Shown here: in pieces, positions 8,101 to 11,018 of the stretch | How the letters are laid out: every line of letters starts with the position of its first letter | Position numbering within the stretch: the stretch's first letter is position 1 | From: JAIVJN01 sp036732565 | GTDB taxonomy: Bacteria; Acidobacteriota; Vicinamibacteria; Vicinamibacterales; UBA2999 | DNA length: 11,018 nt | Direction of reading: 5' to 3' | NCBI GenBank assembly: GCA_036732565.1 | Contig: DAINCF010000222.1 | Span: 1 to 11,018 of the forward strand | The notes under the pieces: model-generated | The model's database searches: none | What the model was told of the DNA's origin: nothing | Seen by the model: only the letters and a program-made list of their open reading frames with translations | Program-made: the position numbers and the translations under genes

Positions 8101-8660
8101 TAGCCGGCGCGCTTGAGGCGCTCGATCGGACCACCTTCGTCTTCGTCCTGACCGAAGCGCCGGACGGTCTCACGTCTCAGCGATCGGCGCACACCCTCCG
8201 GGGGATCGTTGAGCGTCACCTGCATCCAATCGGTGAACGCCTCGTCGAACAGCCGCGTGGCCTGGCCATCCGTCAGCACCTGAAACGCCGGGTCGATGCG
8301 CGCTTCCACCGGCCGTTCGCGCAGCAGGTCGGCGCAGAAGCCGTGAATCGTGCTGAGGTGGGCCTCCTCGAAACGCTGGACGGCGTGCTCGAGGCGGCGC
8401 GCGGCAGCGCTGCCAGGCGCGGCGTCGACGCGCGCGCGCTCGAGCTCTTCGCGCAGGCGCAGCTTCAGTTCGCCAGCGGCTTTCTCACTGAACGTGACGG
8501 CCACGATCTGCGCGATGTCGGCCCGACCGGTCTCGATCAGGCGCACGATGCGCTTCACGAGCTCGGTCGTCTTCCCGGTGCCGGCGGCGGCTTCGACCAC
8601 CAGCGTGTCGTCGAGCGCCTCGCTGATGAGGTGACGATCGTCGGCGACCAGGACGCTCAC
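5112..8660 (-). CDS. addA: AddA-like UvrD/RecB-family helicase with C-terminal PD-(D/E)XK nuclease
   Basis: This is the 1182-aa motor and nuclease subunit of an AddAB-type double-strand-break resection complex. All SF1A helicase motifs are present: Walker A AAGTGKTT (25-32), motif Ia VTFSEKAAGELKLRL (55-69), STIHGFC (103-109), motif II DEFQDTD (376-382), motif III GDPKQSIYRFRRAD (415-428), motif IV LRTSFRS (449-455), motif V MTVHKAKGLEFPIV (758-771) and motif VI YVAATRARDLLVI (828-840). The C-terminal RecB-type nuclease has G-I-L-V-H (1025-1029), G-Q-A-D with D1129, VVDFKTD with D1142 and K1144, and RQVAVY with Q1159 and Y1163, so it looks catalytically intact. The length is near the usual AddA size (about 1150-1250). 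Translation starts at GTG, which overlaps the AddB stop as GTGA, and AGGAAG lies upstream. Having a nuclease domain on both this and the neighbouring subunit favours AddAB over RecBCD. It is predicted to be cytoplasmic and to work as a heterodimer with the upstream gene product. Confidence 0.94.
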   Translation of the reverse strand: MSVLVADDRHLISEALDDTLVVEAAAGTGKTTELVKRIVRLIETGRADIAQIVAVTFSEKAAGELKLRLREELERARVDAAPGSAAARRLEHAVQRFEEAHLSTIHGFCADLLRERPVEARIDPAFQVLTDGQATRLFDEAFTDWMQVTLNDPPEGVRRSLRRETVRRFGQDEDEGGPIERLKRAGYELLEWRDHPARWTRPSGFDRESQIDHLLDAIATFAEISKSPTNRSDLLFKKTQEIRRVHAEVEPLRARSLTDYDGWESRLCTLARMAHELGEGRSTTGQYSRTVPRQTVVEARDLVVRALVEFRDRADADLAALVHDELQGAIERYEQRKLRTGVVDFLDLLIRARDLVRDRPDVRRAFQQRFRYLLVDEFQDTDPLQAELLQLLAADESDSQAGPTRVRPGALFLVGDPKQSIYRFRRADVGAYHEICERLVADGARTVRLRTSFRSVPSIQRVVNAAFSRHMTRDALTLQADYVELQPDRLDNEAQPAVVALPVPQPYGFRGVTATAMTASLPEAMGEFVRWLVQDSGWTVPGAEGMPRPIRAGDVCLLFRRFLDYQEDVTRAYVDAFESRGIAHLLVGGKAFHEREEVDALRTALTAIEWPDDGLSVFATLRGPFFAVGEEELLAWHALGHGFRPFSLPGEVPPALRPVADALGVLAELNRLRNHRSIADTIGSLMAATRAHAGFVLWRGGEQVLANVLQIAELSRQYEAEGGLSFRGFVDQLRDAASRAPTPEAPILEEGTDGVRLMTVHKAKGLEFPIVILADIGCRLHRDDAQRYLDSANGLAAIKLAGWTPLDLRTNNALEVGRDRAEGVRLAYVAATRARDLLVIPAVGDGPHEKGWVHPLSPAIYPTADVLQDHRGDPLTGRGLRLPEFKGRDTVLDRPDGQNPNFETVRPGVYEFTDPVTKQPYSVVWWDPLLLERRGDERRGLRREDLITKEAPPALVAEDRARYEQWRAWRTAVIERGATPSMRVLTVSEWVDTVAIDPFEPRTRAIDIADARSAEPPPVSGRRFGILVHALMASTPLNASPDEVAQLALVQARLLGATDEERAAAASVGERALRHALLDRARAAEAAGRACRREVALSLVVPPTPNGVGEVREPLLRENDAAIVDGQADLVWDDGDEWVVVDFKTDVEMAGAEDTYRRQVAVYVEAIARATGRPARGVLLRV
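8657..8660 (-). other. GTGA stop/start overlap coupling AddB and AddA
   Basis: The AddB stop TGA (8657-8659) overlaps the AddA start GTG (8658-8660) within the tetranucleotide GTGA. This arrangement supports translational coupling of two subunits needed in equal amounts. Confidence 0.9.
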
Positions 8661-11018
8661 GACATCTTCCTGAGCGCAGCGAGATCGGCGACGTCCGGCT
8701 TGCGCAGGGTGCGGTGCTCTTCGTCGGGTCCGCAGACCGGACGAAAGTCACAGTATTTACAGGCGTCGCGCCCAGGGCGCGCTGCGAGCATCCCGTGCTC
8801 GATCGCACGGTCGATGATCTCCAGCACCTCCAAGCCGCGGCGACGGATCACTGGATCGAGCTTGATGGGATGCTCGCCGAACTGTCCTTGCGTCGTGCAG
8901 AACGACAGCCGCCCTTCTTCGACGGTTTCACCGGTGATCGCCTCCAACGCGACGCCGTACAGCACTGGTTGCAGCACGCGTCCACCGTCGACGATGGTGG
9001 CGAGGTTCGTGCGATTCTTCCCGGTCTTGTGATCGGTGACCCGCAGCGCCCGCGTGTCGGTGCGTCGTTCGACGAGATCGATCGAACCGCGCAGCAGGAA
9101 GCCTTGACCAACGCGCGCGGGCTCGGGCGACGAAGTCGGATCGCGGGTCACATCGGGCGGAAGGCCAAAGGCCAGCTCGAAACGCTCGGGCACCCAATGT
9201 TCCCCATCACGGGCCAGGCGCTCGAGCCACAAGCGGAGATCTCGCGTCAGGCCGGCAATCTCATCTTTCCAGACGCGATCGATCGCAGGCGCGAGATCGT
9301 CGTAGGCCTTGGTGGTGACCTGCGTCACGGCCCATTCGAGGACGCCGCGAGCGGCGCTCAGGCGCGGCTCGGTGACCGGCAGCATGCCGTTGGCCTGAAG
9401 CTTTCTGAACAGCTCGGTCTGAATCTCGTGAAAGAGGCTGCCGCGCGTGAGCGGATCCAGACGCTGCAGCGGCGTCGGCTCCTCGAGCGGGGCGAGCTGG
9501 TACATCGCCGCGAGCTGGAATTGATAGGGGCACGTCGCATAGCGCTGGAGCGCGGTCAAGGAGTACGGACGCTTGGTCAACCGCTGTCGCGCGAGGGGGT
9601 CCGCGGTCAGCGGCTGCACACGGATCAAACCGTCGGCATGCGACCACTTCGGCTGCCATCGCAGCCAGCGCTCGGTCACCGATCGGCGCAGCGCGGGACT
9701 CAGCTCCAGCAGATAGCGGGCTCGGCCTTCGACGGACTTCCGCTGCGCGGCGCGCAGCAACGGCCGCAGCACGGCCAGATCGTGCTCCAGGTCGTCGATC
9801 GCGCGGTCGGGCTCCGGCGGCGCCGGCCACGCGAGCGACGCGCCGCCCATGTCGAACGCGTGCTCGCTGAGCGCCCTGTAGCGAGGGATGGCGCCGCTCG
9901 TCGCGCGCATGATGTCGAGCACGTAGAACGACGGAACGCGCGGACGCGATTCGCCGAGCTCCAACCGTGGATAGGACAGATAGACGCGCGCGGCGGCAGC
10001 ACCAACCGACAAGCGGAGCTGCAGGCGCTCCTCATCCGCCCGCGTGTCGGCGACCGCCAACCCGGCATCGAGCCGCACGCGGCGTTCGTCGAGCAACAAC
10101 GCATCCTCCCGGAGCCGCTGCGGAAAAATGCGTTCAGCGAGGCCAGGCACGAACACGACGGTGAACTGCCGCCCGCGCGCGGCGTGGGGCGTGCCGACGA
10201 ACACGCGACCCGCGCGGCGGCGCGACGGCTCGTGCGTCAGCGTAAGGAGACGCGGCGCGAGCACCTCCCGCACCTCACGCAGCGTGACCGGGCCAACGCT
10301 GCCGAGCGGGGCCATCTCTCCCAGCACCCGCAGCACGCGCGCCGGTTGGCGCAGCACCCGTGGCACGAGCGAGCCCATCTCCCGCAGCCAGTCGCCCCAC
10401 GTGCGCGGTGACTGCCAGGTGTCGAGCGTCTCGACAATCGGCAGCGCAAAGCTCTCCAGGTGCGCAAGCTCCGCCCAATCGCGCGCAATCGCCCGCGCCC
10501 GCGGCGAGTCATGATCCTCATCGTCGAGCTCGCGAAGGCGACGTTGGTACTCGCGCGCAAGGCCGGGTAACCGTCGTCGCCACCGATCGATGCCCTGGAT
10601 GACGTAGGCCTCGACGAGCAACTCCTCCCATCGCCACGGCGCGCGCAATGAGCCGGCGACAATCCGATCGCCGTCGCGCTCGTCGACGGTCGGCGCTTCC
10701 TCCACCGGCTCGGGATCGGCGGGACGTTCCTCCGGGCGGACGACGGCGCTCGCGACATCGTCGGTCGGCACGTCCCACAGCGAGAGCTGGTCCGCAGGTG
10801 GAGGGGCGGCTCGCGAGCCGCCCCTACGTCGGTTGGGCCCCACGGCCGGCTCCGCAGCCTGCGGGCCCCCTGCAAGGGCCGGCACCTGCGCGAGGGAGAG
10901 ATACTCGGCGAAGCGGCGCGCCGAGAGGCTTTCGTCGGCGCACGCGAGCAGCGCGAGCAGTGCGCGGCCGGCCGGATCTGGGCGGCGGGTGCCGCGCTCG
11001 AACCAGGCCGGCACACCC
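8657..11018 (-). CDS. addB: AddB-like helicase-fold/PD-(D/E)XK Fe-S nuclease subunit, 5' end beyond window
   Basis: The frame is open to the right edge (earliest in-window start codon is GTG 11012-11014; numbering from there gives 785 residues). The start is almost certainly outside the window, since AddB proteins are usually about 1000-1150 aa and the first segment here (GRALLALLACADESLSARRFAEYL) belongs to their middle. VGTPHAARGRQFTVVFVPGL (273-292) is the AddB/RecC-like motif-V region of the second helicase-fold half. The C-terminal nuclease carries G-S-L-F-H (525-529), G-S-I-D with D646, VTDHKTG with D661 and K663, and Q682/Y686. Four cysteines, C495 (ATCPYQF) and C752-x2-C755-x5-C761, match the spacing of the AddB iron-sulfur staple. 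Residues about 47-118 are a Pro/Ala/Glu-rich, probably disordered linker holding a perfect in-frame palindrome and a QLSLW peptide. The gene is the first of the three visible operon members; the promoter is not in the window. Confidence 0.9.
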   Translation of the reverse strand, partial: GVPAWFERGTRRPDPAGRALLALLACADESLSARRFAEYLSLAQVPALAGGPQAAEPAVGPNRRRGGSRAAPPPADQLSLWDVPTDDVASAVVRPEERPADPEPVEEAPTVDERDGDRIVAGSLRAPWRWEELLVEAYVIQGIDRWRRRLPGLAREYQRRLRELDDEDHDSPRARAIARDWAELAHLESFALPIVETLDTWQSPRTWGDWLREMGSLVPRVLRQPARVLRVLGEMAPLGSVGPVTLREVREVLAPRLLTLTHEPSRRRAGRVFVGTPHAARGRQFTVVFVPGLAERIFPQRLREDALLLDERRVRLDAGLAVADTRADEERLQLRLSVGAAAARVYLSYPRLELGESRPRVPSFYVLDIMRATSGAIPRYRALSEHAFDMGGASLAWPAPPEPDRAIDDLEHDLAVLRPLLRAAQRKSVEGRARYLLELSPALRRSVTERWLRWQPKWSHADGLIRVQPLTADPLARQRLTKRPYSLTALQRYATCPYQFQLAAMYQLAPLEEPTPLQRLDPLTRGSLFHEIQTELFRKLQANGMLPVTEPRLSAARGVLEWAVTQVTTKAYDDLAPAIDRVWKDEIAGLTRDLRLWLERLARDGEHWVPERFELAFGLPPDVTRDPTSSPEPARVGQGFLLRGSIDLVERRTDTRALRVTDHKTGKNRTNLATIVDGGRVLQPVLYGVALEAITGETVEEGRLSFCTTQGQFGEHPIKLDPVIRRRGLEVLEIIDRAIEHGMLAARPGRDACKYCDFRPVCGPDEEHRTLRKPDVADLAALRKMS
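8666..8671 (-). promoter_or_regulatory. Ribosome binding site for AddA inside the AddB 3' end
   Basis: On the minus strand AGGAAG lies five bases upstream of the GTG at 8660. It supports that non-ATG start, which otherwise rests on the overlap with the AddB stop codon. Confidence 0.6.
10775..10789 (-). other. QLSLW peptide: candidate beta-sliding-clamp-binding motif in the AddB linker
   Basis: Codons CAG CTC TCG CTG TGG encode Q76-L77-S78-L79-W80, followed by D-V-P. The established bacterial clamp-binding consensus is QL(S/D)LF, and a tryptophan at position 5 is known in ImuB-type proteins. The peptide sits in a linker with no obvious fold, the usual setting for such motifs. A functional role is inference from sequence alone, as a pentapeptide can occur by chance. 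Confidence 0.4.
10802..10825. repeat. Perfect 24-bp palindrome inside the AddB coding region
   Basis: AGGGGCGGCTCG is followed directly by its reverse complement CGAGCCGCCCCT, with no loop base and no mismatch. It is exactly eight codons long and lies in frame, encoding R-G-G-S-R-A-A-P (AddB residues 64-71) in the disordered linker. It looks like a dispersed palindromic repeat tolerated within a gene. It is followed by ACGTCGGTTGG, a flank resembling that of the hairpin repeats at 3376-3478. Confidence 0.85.

Noticed and set aside
5574..9032. A stop-free plus-strand frame of 1152 codons antisense to the AddA gene
   Set aside because: It mirrors a GC-rich real gene whose codon bias removes antisense stops. 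Its translation is Arg/His/Gln/Ala-rich with no recognisable motif, and it crosses the AddA/AddB junction. The opposite strand has a full set of helicase and nuclease motifs.
8714..10411. A plus-strand open frame of 565 codons opposite the AddB gene
   Set aside because: It has the same kind of composition-driven shadow translation without motifs, while the AddB nuclease and Fe-S cysteines are on the minus strand.

Overview
The window comes from a high-GC bacterium, most likely an Acidobacteriota member (Vicinamibacteria-like). The grounds are an Oar/carboxypeptidase-regulatory-type TonB-dependent receptor of the kind that group carries in large families, strong GC bias at third codon positions, and short dispersed hairpin repeats. 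The taxon is an inference from protein style; there is no rRNA or other marker in the window.

Layout. (1) Bases 1-424, minus strand: the N-terminal 141 codons of an FAD-dependent monooxygenase/flavin-halogenase-like oxidoreductase that runs off the left edge. (2) Bases 425-629: a divergent intergenic region with a possible leaderless promoter for the oxidoreductase and a good Shine-Dalgarno for the receptor. (3) Bases 630-3365, plus strand: a 911-aa outer-membrane TonB-dependent receptor starting at GTG. (4) Bases 3376-3478: three tandem 34-35 bp hairpin repeats at the convergent junction; the third copy supplies the last two codons and the stop of the next gene. (5) Bases 3469-11018, minus strand: a three-gene operon read right to left. 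It holds an AddB-like helicase/nuclease subunit (5' end off the right edge), an AddA-like UvrD-type helicase/nuclease, and an Eco57I/TaqI-type adenine-N6 DNA methyltransferase. AddB and AddA overlap by GTGA, and AddA and the methyltransferase are 14 bp apart, so the three are probably co-transcribed and translationally coupled.

How they work together. AddA and AddB together carry everything expected of an AddAB (RecBCD-equivalent) end-resection machine: one active SF1 helicase motor, two PD-(D/E)XK nuclease domains, and the four-cysteine iron-sulfur staple of AddB. The unusual part is the tightly linked DNA adenine methyltransferase, which has no restriction enzyme partner in the window. A functional link between methylation and AddAB DNA degradation (self/non-self marking or control of a recognition site) is possible but is only a hypothesis. 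AddB also has a Pro/Glu-rich linker that holds an in-frame perfect 24-bp palindrome and, next to it, a QLSLW peptide resembling a beta-sliding-clamp-binding motif.

No RNA genes, CRISPR arrays, insertion sequences or transposases were seen. No stretch over 300 bases lacks a gene.
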